A stretch of DNA of 64,000 nt, taken from the NCBI RefSeq assembly GCF_005298075.1, contig NZ_SZZH01000005.1, positions 124,001-188,000 of the forward strand, in the 5' to 3' direction. Within the stretch, counting starts at the first letter, position 1. Every line of letters begins with the position of its first letter. The notes under the pieces were generated by a model that ran no database searches, had not been told where the DNA came from, and saw only the letters and a program-made list of their open reading frames with translations. This stretch comes from Nakamurella flava (GTDB lineage: Bacteria; Actinomycetota; Actinomycetes; Mycobacteriales; Nakamurellaceae). This document shows positions 24,391 through 32,323 of this stretch, piece by piece. A program made the position numbers and the translations under genes.

Positions 24391-25896
24391 ATGACCGCAG
24401 ATCCCCCGGAGGCATGGGTCGGCATCGACCTCGGCACCCAGAGCGTGCGGACGCTCGTCGTGGACGGCCGGGGCACGGTCCTGGGCGCGGCGGGTCGGAA
24501 GCTGACCAGTCGGCGGGACGGCAACCGGCACGAGCAGGACCCGCAGGACTGGTGGGAGGCCGTCACGGCGGCCACCGCCGAGGCGGTCCGCGACACCCGC
24601 AGAACAGCACCCGGGGTCACCTTCGGCGGGGTGGCGGTCGACGCGACGTCGGGCACGGTGCTGCTGGTCGACCGGAGGGATGGCACGCCGCTGACCCCGG
24701 CCCTGATGTACGACGACGGCCGGGCCGCCGATCTGGTCGACCGGGTCAACGAGGCGGGCGGCGCGGTGTGGCGGCGGCTCGGCTACCAGCGGATGCAGCG
24801 CAGCTGGGGGCTTCCGAAGCTGCTGTGGCTGGTGGCCGAACACCCGGATCTGGTCGGACGGGCCCGGCTGGCCCACCAGAGCGACGTCATCACCGAACGG
24901 CTGGTCGGGCGTCCGGTGGCCACCGACCTGTCCAACGCCCTGAAGTCCGGCGCGGATCTCGTCGGGGGCGTCTGGCCGTCGACGGTGCTGGACACCCTCG
25001 GCGCGTCCGAGACCCTCCTGCCTCCACTGGCCCGGCCCGGGGAACGCCTGGGCACGGTGGGCGCCGCGGCCGCCACCGCGACCGGATTGCCGGAGGGCAC
25101 CCCGGTGATCGCCGGGATGACCGACGGCTGCGCCGCCCAACTCGGTGCCGGCGCCCTGGAGGTCGGAAGCTGGAACTCGGTCCTGGGGACGACGTTGGTG
25201 GTCAAGGGGGTGGCCGCCGAACTGGTGACCGACCCGACGGGCGCCGTGTACTGCCATCGCGGGCCGGGTGACACGTGGTTGCCGGGCGGCGCGTCGAGCA
25301 CCGGGGCCGGGGCGATCTCCCGGGACTTCCCCGACGCCGACCTGGACGCCCTCAACCGCGCCGCCGCCGCGTACGAGCCGGCGGGGATGCTGACCTACCC
25401 GCTGGTGTCGTCGGGGGAACGGTTCCCGTTCGTCGCCCCCGAGGCGACCGGGTTCACCACCGGCCCGGCCCGCGACGACGGGGAACGGTTCGCCGCCGTG
25501 CTGCAGGGGGTGGCCTTCCTGGAACGCCTGGGCTTCGACCACCTCGACCGCATCGGCGCTCCCACCGACGGCGCCCTGGTGCTGACCGGCGGCGCCACCC
25601 GCAGCGCGTACTGGAACCAGCTCCGCGCCGACGTTCTCGGCCGGCCGGTGACCCTGCCGGACACGGCGGAACCTGCCCTCGGGATGGCCCTGCTGGCCGC
25701 CGCCCAGGACCGGCCGGTCACCGAGCGCGCGGCGGACATGGTCCACGTCCGAACGGTTCTCGACCCCGACCCGAACGCCGGCGAACGGTACGGGGAGCGG
25801 TTCGCCGATTTCGTGACGGCCCTGGACGAGCGGGGGTGGCTGCCGGACGGGCTGGCCGCGCACGCCCGGGACCGTCTGAGAGGGTGGTCGGCATGA
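24391..25896 (+). CDS. FGGY-family carbohydrate kinase
   Basis: Sugar or polyol kinase of the FGGY family, 501 residues, related to xylulokinases. N-terminal phosphate loop GIDLGTQSVRTLVVD, substrate-site residues in a DATSGTVL block, the second-domain nucleotide site (GMTDGCAAQLGAG, GTTLVVKG) and the C-terminal LTGGATRSAYWNQLRADVLGRPV motif are all visible. The substrate is unclear. The stop overlaps the start of a histidine phosphatase gene (ATGA), and a 2-hydroxyacid dehydrogenase follows, so the three probably act on one pathway. No sugar transporter is linked. It starts 71 bases past palindrome E. Confidence 0.88.
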   Translation: MTADPPEAWVGIDLGTQSVRTLVVDGRGTVLGAAGRKLTSRRDGNRHEQDPQDWWEAVTAATAEAVRDTRRTAPGVTFGGVAVDATSGTVLLVDRRDGTPLTPALMYDDGRAADLVDRVNEAGGAVWRRLGYQRMQRSWGLPKLLWLVAEHPDLVGRARLAHQSDVITERLVGRPVATDLSNALKSGADLVGGVWPSTVLDTLGASETLLPPLARPGERLGTVGAAAATATGLPEGTPVIAGMTDGCAAQLGAGALEVGSWNSVLGTTLVVKGVAAELVTDPTGAVYCHRGPGDTWLPGGASSTGAGAISRDFPDADLDALNRAAAAYEPAGMLTYPLVSSGERFPFVAPEATGFTTGPARDDGERFAAVLQGVAFLERLGFDHLDRIGAPTDGALVLTGGATRSAYWNQLRADVLGRPVTLPDTAEPALGMALLAAAQDRPVTERAADMVHVRTVLDPDPNAGERYGERFADFVTALDERGWLPDGLAAHARDRLRGWSA

Positions 25897-26510
25897 CCCG
25901 ACTCGTCCTCGTCCGGCACGGCGAAACCGTCTGGCACGCCGAGAACCGGTACGCCGGTTCCAGCGACATCGAACTGACCGACAAGGGCCGCGCACAGGCC
26001 GACGCCCTGGCGACGTGGGCCGCCGGCGCCGGTCTGGCCGCCGTCTACTGCTCCGATCTGAGCCGGGCGCAGGTGACCGCCGCCCCGTCGGCGGAGGCGC
26101 TGGGGACGGGGCCGATCATCGATCCGCGGTTCCGTGAACTGCACTTCGGGCGGGCCGAGGGCCTGACCATCGCCGAGATGGGCGAGCAGTTCCCCGACGC
26201 CCTGACCGCCTTCCGGGACGACCCGGTCGCCAGTCACCTGCCCGATGGTGAGGACCCGGTCGCGTGCGCCGAGCGGTACGTGGCCGGCCTGGAGGACATC
26301 GCGGCCGCCCATCCCGACGGCCGGGTCCTGGTCGTCGCCCACAGCACCGCCACCCGACTGGCGCTGTGCCGGCTGCTCGGCATCCAACTTCGCGAGTACC
26401 GACGCCTGATGCCCGTTCTGCGCAACGGGGCCCTCAACGAGATCGAGCTCTTCACCGACGGGGCCGCCCCCTCGGCCGCGTTGCTGTCGTTCAACGCCCC
26501 GGCCGTCTGA
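25893..26510 (+). CDS. Histidine phosphatase (phosphoglycerate mutase-like)
   Basis: Branch-1 histidine phosphatase superfamily enzyme of 205 residues. The catalytic RHG motif is at the N-terminus (LVRHGETVWHAENRYAG), with a further Arg in SDLSRAQ, Glu in FRELHFGRAEG and the second His in VVAHSTATR. It is likely to be a broad or sugar-phosphate phosphatase rather than a glycolytic mutase. Translation is coupled to the FGGY kinase by a 4-base overlap, which is curious because one adds and the other removes phosphate; it may act on a downstream intermediate. Confidence 0.88.
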   Translation: MTRLVLVRHGETVWHAENRYAGSSDIELTDKGRAQADALATWAAGAGLAAVYCSDLSRAQVTAAPSAEALGTGPIIDPRFRELHFGRAEGLTIAEMGEQFPDALTAFRDDPVASHLPDGEDPVACAERYVAGLEDIAAAHPDGRVLVVAHSTATRLALCRLLGIQLREYRRLMPVLRNGALNEIELFTDGAAPSAALLSFNAPAV

Positions 26511-26566
26511 CCGAAGACGGTTCCCTCACAGCCCCACCACTGACGCGGACCAAGGAGGCTCCTGTC

Positions 26567-27604
26567 ATGACCCGTGTGCTCGCCGCCGGCGACCACTTCG
26601 TCCTGCCCCACCTGTTCACCGATGCCCTGGAAGGCCAGGGGGTGGCCCGCAGTGACATCCGCGAGCTGCAGTTGCCGTGGCCGATGACCCCGATGGGCAA
26701 GGTCGCCGAGGTCGACGAGGCGTCCGGGTCGGAGGACGAGATCATCGCCGCACTGGAGGGCGCGCAGATCTGCGTCACCCAACTCGCGCCGCTGACCGAA
26801 CGGATCCTGAAGGCCTGCCCGGATCTGCGCCTGTTCTCGATCTGCCGAGGCGGTCCGGTGAACGCCAACGTCGAGGCGGCGACGAAAGCCGGGGTGGGCG
26901 TCACCTTCGCCCCCGGGCGGAACGCCACCGCGACGGCCGAGCACACCGTCGCGATGATCATGGCTGCGGTGCGGCGGATCCCGCAGACCAACGCGGACCT
27001 GAACGCCGGCACCTGGCGGGGCGACTACTACGCCTGGGACAACGTCGGGCCCGAGATCGAGGGCAGCACGATCGGTCTCGTCGGCTACGGCGCGATCGGC
27101 AGTCGAGTCACCCGGATCCTGCGGGGATTCGGCGCCGACGTGCTGGTCTACGACCCGTACGTCGACCCGACCACGCTGGACGGGGTGGCCGAGCGGGTCG
27201 AGCTGGACGAACTGCTGCGGCGCTCGTCGATCATCACCCTGCACGCGCGGGTGACCCCGGAGAACAAGGGCATGATCGGCGCCGAACAGATCGCGGCGAT
27301 GCCCCGGGGGTCCATCATCGTGAACTGCGCACGGGGGGCTCTGCTCGACTACGACGCCCTGTGCGACGGTCTGGACAGCGGGCAGCTGTGGGCGGCCGCG
27401 TTCGACGTGTTCCCGGTCGAGCCGATCCCGGAGGACTCCCGGCTGCTGACCACACCGGGCATCGTGATGACGCCGCACCTGGCCGGGGCCTCCAAGCAGA
27501 CGGCCATCAAGGCAGCTCAGATCGTCGCCGGCGATGTCGGCCGCTACCTGCGGGGTGAGCCACTGGAGTACTGCGTCAACCCGGAGGCGCTCCGCCGCAT
27601 CTGA
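26567..27604 (+). CDS. NAD-dependent D-2-hydroxyacid dehydrogenase family protein
   Basis: D-isomer-specific 2-hydroxyacid dehydrogenase of 345 residues. The Rossmann motif is GLVGYGAIGSRV (about 167-178), with catalytic Arg in VNCARGALLD, Glu in the VFPVEPIPE segment and His in MTPHLAGAS. It would interconvert a 2-keto acid and a D-2-hydroxy acid with NAD(H). An AAGGAGG ribosome site lies 9 bases before the ATG. Third gene of the FGGY kinase operon (56-base gap). A hairpin follows the stop. Substrate not predictable. Confidence 0.88.
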   Translation: MTRVLAAGDHFVLPHLFTDALEGQGVARSDIRELQLPWPMTPMGKVAEVDEASGSEDEIIAALEGAQICVTQLAPLTERILKACPDLRLFSICRGGPVNANVEAATKAGVGVTFAPGRNATATAEHTVAMIMAAVRRIPQTNADLNAGTWRGDYYAWDNVGPEIEGSTIGLVGYGAIGSRVTRILRGFGADVLVYDPYVDPTTLDGVAERVELDELLRRSSIITLHARVTPENKGMIGAEQIAAMPRGSIIVNCARGALLDYDALCDGLDSGQLWAAAFDVFPVEPIPEDSRLLTTPGIVMTPHLAGASKQTAIKAAQIVAGDVGRYLRGEPLEYCVNPEALRRI

Positions 27605-27613
27605 GCACCTCCA

Positions 27614-27629
27614 GTCACCCTTCGGTGAC
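27614..27629 (+). terminator. Hairpin after hydroxyacid dehydrogenase
   Basis: GTCACC-CTTC-GGTGAC, a 6-bp stem with a tetraloop, starts 9 bases past the stop codon. No T-tract follows; a weak terminator at best. Confidence 0.4.
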
Positions 27630-27681
27630 GCCAGGTGACACCCCGGACGGGACCTGAACGGAACGCTCACGCCACTCCCAT

Positions 27682-27705
27682 GTTGGGTTCCCAGGATCGG
27701 GGCAT
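27682..27705 (+). promoter_or_regulatory. Possible SigB/SigF-type stress promoter
   Basis: GTTG and GGGCAT separated by 14 bases roughly fit the GTTT/GGGTAT pattern of actinobacterial general-stress sigma factors, 50 bases before the csbD-like gene. Spacing is shorter than typical, so this is a weak call supported mainly by the gene's usual stress control. Confidence 0.3.
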
Positions 27706-27755
27706 TGAGCGGTGCGACGACCGACCGGTCGACGACACGACGGAAGGGAACTGCC

Positions 27756-27941
27756 ATGAGCCTGGGCGACAAGATCAAGAACGCCGCTGAGGAAGCCGTC
27801 GGCAAGGCCAAGGAAGGCATCGGCAACCTGACCAACAACGAGAGCCTCAAGGCGGAGGGCCAGGCCGATCAGGCCGAGGCCAACGCCAAGCAGGCCGGCG
27901 AGAAGGTCAAGGACACCGCGAAGGACGTCTTCGGTTCCTGA
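27756..27941 (+). CDS. CsbD family stress-response protein
   Basis: Small, highly charged, hydrophilic protein of 61 residues with CsbD features: an amphipathic helical start (GDKIKNAAEEAVGKAKEGIGNLTNN), AEGQADQAEA, and a Lys/Asp-rich end. Members accumulate under general stress (SigB control in Bacillus), and their molecular role is unknown. GGAAGGGA is placed 5 bases before the ATG. Single gene, with a likely promoter upstream and a strong terminator 90 bases downstream. Confidence 0.93.
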   Translation: MSLGDKIKNAAEEAVGKAKEGIGNLTNNESLKAEGQADQAEANAKQAGEKVKDTAKDVFGS

Positions 27942-28031
27942 GCCCCACCAGACCGCCCGGCGGGGACACCCCCCTTTCCCCGCCAGGTCGACCGGTCTCG
28001 CACCCCCCGCGCTGACCGGTTCGTTCCACCC

Positions 28032-28066
28032 GGAGAGGCCCGAGCGCTCAGCGTTCGGGCCTCTCC
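28032..28066. terminator. Bidirectional terminator between csbD-like and RT genes
   Basis: GGAGAGGCCCGAGCGCT at 28032-28048 pairs with 28050-28066 with one G-T wobble, giving a long GC-rich hairpin. It lies between the convergent csbD-like and reverse transcriptase genes and probably ends both. Confidence 0.8.
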
Positions 28067-28100
28067 TGTGTCCCGGGGGGGTGTCGAGCGCAGCCGCGAC

Positions 28101-29630
28101 TCAGGCGGTCCAGTCGATCCCGTCGAACTGCTCACGCAGCCGAGCCCCACGCGCCGGGTGCACCGAGGCGACCCAACTGATCCGGCCGAGCAGGTGGGCG
28201 CGGAAATCGGGGTGGCCGTGCCGGTTCGCGGCGGCCGGTCCGGAGCGTCGACAGTCGTGCAGCACGGCTCGCAGCCGGTCGACCTCATCCCGGGCGATGG
28301 CCGGGTGCTCGTTCACGACGACGCCGGTGACGGTCTGCCGTTCGTGCCGGCCCCGCCACCGGGTCTTGGCCTCGTTGATCCGGAAGCGTTCGTCGGCGAC
28401 GATGCGCCCGACGGCCCGGGCGAACGACCGCACGTGTGCTCTCTGGCGGAACGGGCCGGAGAACGTGAGGTCGTCGGCGTAGCGGGTGTACTTCAGGCCG
28501 ACCGCGGCGGCGTAGGCGGCCAGCCGCCGGTCGAGGGTGAAGGCGACGAGGTTGGCCAGCGCCGGTGACGTGGGCGCGCCCTGCGGCAGGTGCGGGACGG
28601 CGAGCCGGCGACGCAGCCGGAACTGCCGCCCCGGGTCGGGTCCGGGCGGCATCGCGGTCAGCACTCGCACCGGGGTCGCCGTCGTGGTCAGTCCGGCCAG
28701 CAGATGGGCGACCGGCTCGGGATAACCGGCCGACCGCAGGACCCCCCAGATTCGGCCCGCGGTGACGGCGGCGAAGAAGTGTTCGAGGTCGAGGGTCAGC
28801 ACTGTTTCCGCGCCGACATGCTCCCGTGCGCCGGTGACCACCGACCGCCCGGACACGAACCCGTGCACCGCCGGGTGGGTGGGGATCAGGTCGAGCAACT
28901 CGTGCAGCACGACCCTCTGGGCGGACAGCAGCCGCGGCCGGGGCGCTTCCAGCAGCCGCGGACCGGATGGGCGGTCCAGCCACTGGTAGCGGTAGTTCGC
29001 GATCTGCTCACTGCGGGCCCGGCGGCCCCGGAGCCGCGTGTCGGCCAGCGCGGTCAGCTGGACGAGATCGACGCCGAGCAGCGCGGCCAAGTCGCCGGCG
29101 TCGTCGAGCGGGGGCGTGGCGAACGGCCGGCGGACCGTCCTCGTCGACGCGACGGGCCAGTGGACCGGACGGGGCACGGGCCGGATCTCCGTCGTCGGCT
29201 CGTCACCGTCGTCGTCGGGGGCGGGGTCGAGCAGGTCGTTGAGCAGGACGCCGACGACCGCCTGCAGCTCGCGCGGCCGGTCCGCCGGGGGACGCGGGTA
29301 GAGCTCGAGGACCTGCTCCACGAGGCGCGGCACCCAGTCGTGCGGCCCGGCGAAGACCACTGCCACCCGGCCGATCAGTCCCGACGCCGTCCAGTCGTCC
29401 GCGTCGGCCAGCAGTGCGCCGGCGATCGCATCGACCAACGCATCGGGACGACCGGGGCGGTCCTCCCGAAACGGGGACGGCCGACCACGGGGACGCTTGC
29501 GCCGCGGCCGGATCGGCGGGGCGGGAGGTCCGCCCGACGGGGGACGCGGCGGACCACCCCGACGGACGAGGCCACCGGGATCGTCACCGGATCGGCGGGG
29601 CGGCGGCCCGGGATCGGGGGTGTCGCTCAT
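28101..29630 (-). CDS. Retron-type reverse transcriptase with N-terminal extension
   Basis: RNA-directed DNA polymerase of 509 residues. Fingers and palm motifs run in order: RT2-like block GFVSGRSVVTGA (257-268), motif A Asp281 (LDLEHFF), QGAPTSP (350-356), catalytic YADD (384-387), INEAKTR (418-424), and the retron-typical VTG box (434-436, VTGVVVN). No maturase X domain or HNH follows, arguing against a group II intron. The first 60 residues are Pro/Arg-rich; residues about 62-135 form a separate helical region of unknown function, and the palm starts near 190. Myxobacterial Mx162-type retron enzymes have a comparable extension, as I recall. The ATG at 29630 is 7 bases after the a2 repeat of the putative msr-msd RNA. 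No separate effector gene adjoins; neighbours are csbD-like and etfD-like. Confidence 0.9.
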   Translation of the reverse strand: MSDTPDPGPPPRRSGDDPGGLVRRGGPPRPPSGGPPAPPIRPRRKRPRGRPSPFREDRPGRPDALVDAIAGALLADADDWTASGLIGRVAVVFAGPHDWVPRLVEQVLELYPRPPADRPRELQAVVGVLLNDLLDPAPDDDGDEPTTEIRPVPRPVHWPVASTRTVRRPFATPPLDDAGDLAALLGVDLVQLTALADTRLRGRRARSEQIANYRYQWLDRPSGPRLLEAPRPRLLSAQRVVLHELLDLIPTHPAVHGFVSGRSVVTGAREHVGAETVLTLDLEHFFAAVTAGRIWGVLRSAGYPEPVAHLLAGLTTTATPVRVLTAMPPGPDPGRQFRLRRRLAVPHLPQGAPTSPALANLVAFTLDRRLAAYAAAVGLKYTRYADDLTFSGPFRQRAHVRSFARAVGRIVADERFRINEAKTRWRGRHERQTVTGVVVNEHPAIARDEVDRLRAVLHDCRRSGPAAANRHGHPDFRAHLLGRISWVASVHPARGARLREQFDGIDWTA

Positions 29631-29637
29631 GAACTGA

Positions 29638-29809
29638 CGGCGGTGGACGACGACCTGTGCTGCTGGGCGGGCCCGCTCCTTCGCGGAGCGCAGCGCCGGG
29701 CCTGCTCGGTCGTGCCTGGTGCGACATGCTCACCCCGGGGGTACCCCGGAGCGTCCGGGACAGGGACGGACGAGCCGTTCCCGATCGGAGTTCTCGTCGT
29801 CCACCGCCG
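29638..29809 (-). ncRNA. Putative retron msr-msd RNA with a1/a2 inverted repeats
   Basis: Immediately upstream of the reverse transcriptase start, CGGCGGTGGACGACGA (minus strand, 29809-29794) and its exact reverse complement (29653-29638) bracket 140 bases. This is the arrangement of the a1 and a2 arms that pair in retron RNAs. Inside, the 5' half can form two short stems (CGTCCG/CGGACG; CCGGGG/CCCCGG), as in msr, and the 3' half a long hairpin around CGCTCC-GCGAA-GGAGCG extended by GGCG/CGCC after an internal loop, as in msd. The a2 arm ends 7 bases before the ATG, and a1 begins 34 bases after the etfD-like stop, so the RNA probably shares a transcript with the RT gene. The branching G and msDNA ends cannot be fixed from sequence alone. 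Confidence 0.75.
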
Positions 29810-29843
29810 CATGCCGACAGTGTGCCGTAACGCACCGACAGCC

Positions 29844-32072
29844 TCAGCTCGTCGGCGAGCCCTTCACCCCGGCGAGCAGCATCTGGGCGACGTCGACGAC
29901 CTCGACGTCGGCGCCCCGGCCCTGCTCCTGGCGGGCGGTCAGCCCGTCGGTGAGCATCACGCGGCAGAACGGGCAACCGGTGGCGATCTGCCCGGCCCCG
30001 GATTCGGGCAGTACCGACAGCGCCTCGTCGGTGCGCTCCAGGTTGATCCGCTTGCCGATCTTCTCCTCCATCCACATCCGCGCGCCACCGGCGCCGCAGC
30101 ACAGGGCGCGGGCCGAGTTGCGCGGCATCTCCGACAGCTGCAGGCCGGAGGCGGCGACCAGCTCGCGGGGCGGGGAGTAGACCTTGTTGTGCCGACCGAG
30201 GTAGCAGGGGTCGTGGTAGGTCACCGCGGGCCCCTGGGAAGCGGAGACGGGCTTCTTGACGACCAGCCGCTTCTCACGGACCAGCCGGTTGAGCAACTGG
30301 GTGTGGTGCACGACCTCGAACGTGCCGCCGAGCTCGCCGTACTCGTTGGCCAGCGTGTTGAAGCAGTGCGGGCAGGTGACGACGATCTTGCGACGCTCCC
30401 GGTCACCGAACGCGGCGTTCAGCGTCTCGACCGTCTCGGAGGCCATCTGCTGGAACAGGAACTCGTTGCCGGCCCGGCGGGCCGGGTCGCCGGTGCAGGT
30501 CTCCCCCGTGCCCAGCACGGCGAACCCGACGGCCGCCATGTCCAGCAGCTCGGCGACGGCCCGGGTGGTCTTCTTCGCGCGGTCGTCGAAGGCGCCGGCG
30601 CAGCCGACGAAGAACAGGTACTCGTGGTCGGAGTCCAGGACGTCCTCGACCACAGGGACCTCGAACGGCAGGTCCTTGGCCCAGGCCATCCGGTCGCGCT
30701 GCTGCGCACCCCACGGGTTGCCCTTGTTCTCCAGGTTCTTGAACAGCCCGGCCAGCTCGGACGGGAACTCCGACTCGATCATGACCTGGTTCCGGCGCAT
30801 GTCGATGATGTGGTCGACGTGCTCGATGTCGACCGGGCACTGCTCCACGCAGGCGCCGCACGTGGTGCAGTCCCACAGCACCTCGGGGTCGATGATGCCG
30901 CCGATCTCGCGGCCCTGGTCGTCGGTCTCGGCCGGGCCGACCAGCGGGCGCTGGGCCTCCAGCATGGCCAACGGATCCGCGTGCGCGAACGCGGCCAGGT
31001 CCGCCTCGCTCAACTTCTCGTCCCCGTCAGGAGTGGTGCCACCGCCGGTGGCCAGGTACGGCGCCTTGGCGTAGGCATGGTCGCGCAAACCCAGGATCAG
31101 CAGCTTCGGCGACAGCGGCTTGGCGGTGTTCCAGGCCGGACACTGCGACTGGCAGCGTCCGCACTCGGTGCAGGTGTTGAAGTCAAGCCAGCCCTTCCAG
31201 CTGAAGTCCTCGACCTTGCCGACACCGAAGGTGTCGGTCTCCGGGTCGGCTTCCTCCAGGTTCAGCACGTCGCCGTTCGACATCATCGGCTTCAGCCCGC
31301 CGTTGGCCGTGCGCTCGGGCTTGCGCTTGAAGTAGATGTTGAAGAAGGCCAGGAACCGGTGCCAGGCGACGCCCATCGTCAGGTTGCGGGCGATCACGAT
31401 GGCCCAGGCCATCGACACCGCGACCTTGACGAGAGCGACGAGTTGAATGGCGATCTCGGCGGTGGTGCCGCCGGGCGGCCAGCTGCCCAGCCAGGTCGAC
31501 AGCGGCGCCGCCCACGTCGGGAACGGCAGGAACCCGGCGGCGGATTCGAAGCCGCGGATCAGCAGGATGCAGACGGCGATGACGGCGATGACCGCTTCGA
31601 CGAAGTACGCCTGGGCGAAGTTGGACCCGGCGAACCGGGACCGCAGACCGGCGCGGCGCGGGTGGGCCCGTTGCCGGACGGCGATGAGGTAGCCGATGCC
31701 GACCAGGGTCAGGACCGCGACCAGCTCGACGAGCAGCCCGTACCAGGCCTGATGACCGAGCCAGGGGATCTCGAACCGGGGGTCGAAGCACTGGCCGACC
31801 GCCTGTACGAGCGTGAGCACGAGGGCGCCGAAGCCGACCATCACCAGCCAGTGCGCGGCCCCGACGATGCCCCACTTGAACATCCGGGTGTGTCCGCCGA
31901 CCTCGACGGCCAACGCCTTCACCCGGGCCTTCACAGCGCCGCCGCGGGTGTGGTCGGGGGCGCCGAGCCGCACCAATCGGTAGATCTTCAGGCTCGCCTG
32001 CGCGAGCATCCCGAAACCGACGACGATGAGGATCACGGCCAGTGGGCCGGTCACCCAGGACAGTGCGGTCAT
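29844..32072 (-). CDS. etfD: EtfD-like membrane Fe-S oxidoreductase (Rv0338c type)
   Basis: Membrane-bound iron-sulfur reductase of 742 residues resembling mycobacterial Rv0338c/EtfD, which passes electrons from electron-transfer flavoprotein (fatty-acid beta-oxidation) to the quinone pool. The first 250 residues hold about five to six membrane helices (NarI-like). Two 4Fe-4S ferredoxin motifs follow (CTECGRCQSQCP; CTTCGACVEQCP), then two CCG cysteine-rich domains (FFVGCAGAFDD; ALCCGAGGARMW) typical of HdrD/GlpC-like subunits. It is a single gene; the retron module starts 34 bases after its stop. The ATG at 32072 leads directly into the first helix. The assignment to EtfD rests on domain order and family memory. 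Confidence 0.85.
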   Translation of the reverse strand: MTALSWVTGPLAVILIVVGFGMLAQASLKIYRLVRLGAPDHTRGGAVKARVKALAVEVGGHTRMFKWGIVGAAHWLVMVGFGALVLTLVQAVGQCFDPRFEIPWLGHQAWYGLLVELVAVLTLVGIGYLIAVRQRAHPRRAGLRSRFAGSNFAQAYFVEAVIAVIAVCILLIRGFESAAGFLPFPTWAAPLSTWLGSWPPGGTTAEIAIQLVALVKVAVSMAWAIVIARNLTMGVAWHRFLAFFNIYFKRKPERTANGGLKPMMSNGDVLNLEEADPETDTFGVGKVEDFSWKGWLDFNTCTECGRCQSQCPAWNTAKPLSPKLLILGLRDHAYAKAPYLATGGGTTPDGDEKLSEADLAAFAHADPLAMLEAQRPLVGPAETDDQGREIGGIIDPEVLWDCTTCGACVEQCPVDIEHVDHIIDMRRNQVMIESEFPSELAGLFKNLENKGNPWGAQQRDRMAWAKDLPFEVPVVEDVLDSDHEYLFFVGCAGAFDDRAKKTTRAVAELLDMAAVGFAVLGTGETCTGDPARRAGNEFLFQQMASETVETLNAAFGDRERRKIVVTCPHCFNTLANEYGELGGTFEVVHHTQLLNRLVREKRLVVKKPVSASQGPAVTYHDPCYLGRHNKVYSPPRELVAASGLQLSEMPRNSARALCCGAGGARMWMEEKIGKRINLERTDEALSVLPESGAGQIATGCPFCRVMLTDGLTARQEQGRGADVEVVDVAQMLLAGVKGSPTS

Positions 32073-32248
32073 GGCGTGGGCCGCTCGGCTGTCGTACTGC
32101 TCATCTGGTGTGTGCTCCCGTCCTGAACCGGTCGCCCCGGTCCGATCAGGACGGCGGCGGTTCCGGTAGTACCCGGTTCCCGACTCTAGAAGTTACTCGC
32201 GGGTAACTTGTCGCGTCGAGGCCCATGCCGGGGGTCCCGGCTGCATCG

Positions 32249-32301
32249 ACTTGTCATACCCGCACGTTCCCGGGTGCCGGCAAGGTGCGGGTATGACAAG
32301 T
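32249..32301. repeat. Palindrome family 1, copy C (solo, 17-bp arms)
   Basis: ACTTGTCATACCCGCAC at 32249-32265 and its exact complement at 32285-32301, loop 19 bases. The arm core is identical to copies A and B at 18-19 kb, but there is no DUF559 gene here. It lies 22 bases past the stop of the last gene of the large catabolic operon and may also work as its terminator. Confidence 0.9.
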
Positions 32302-32323
32302 GGAGCGGCGCCGCGGACGGGCT

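Noticed and set aside
28101-29630. RT as a group II intron or diversity-generating retroelement
   Set aside because: No maturase or HNH domain follows the RT, no intron domain V/VI structure was seen, and no template/variable repeat pair is near; retron motifs and a1/a2 arms fit better.
18088-32301. Palindrome copies as a CRISPR array
   Set aside because: The copies are dispersed, palindromic and kilobases apart with no regular spacers or cas genes.
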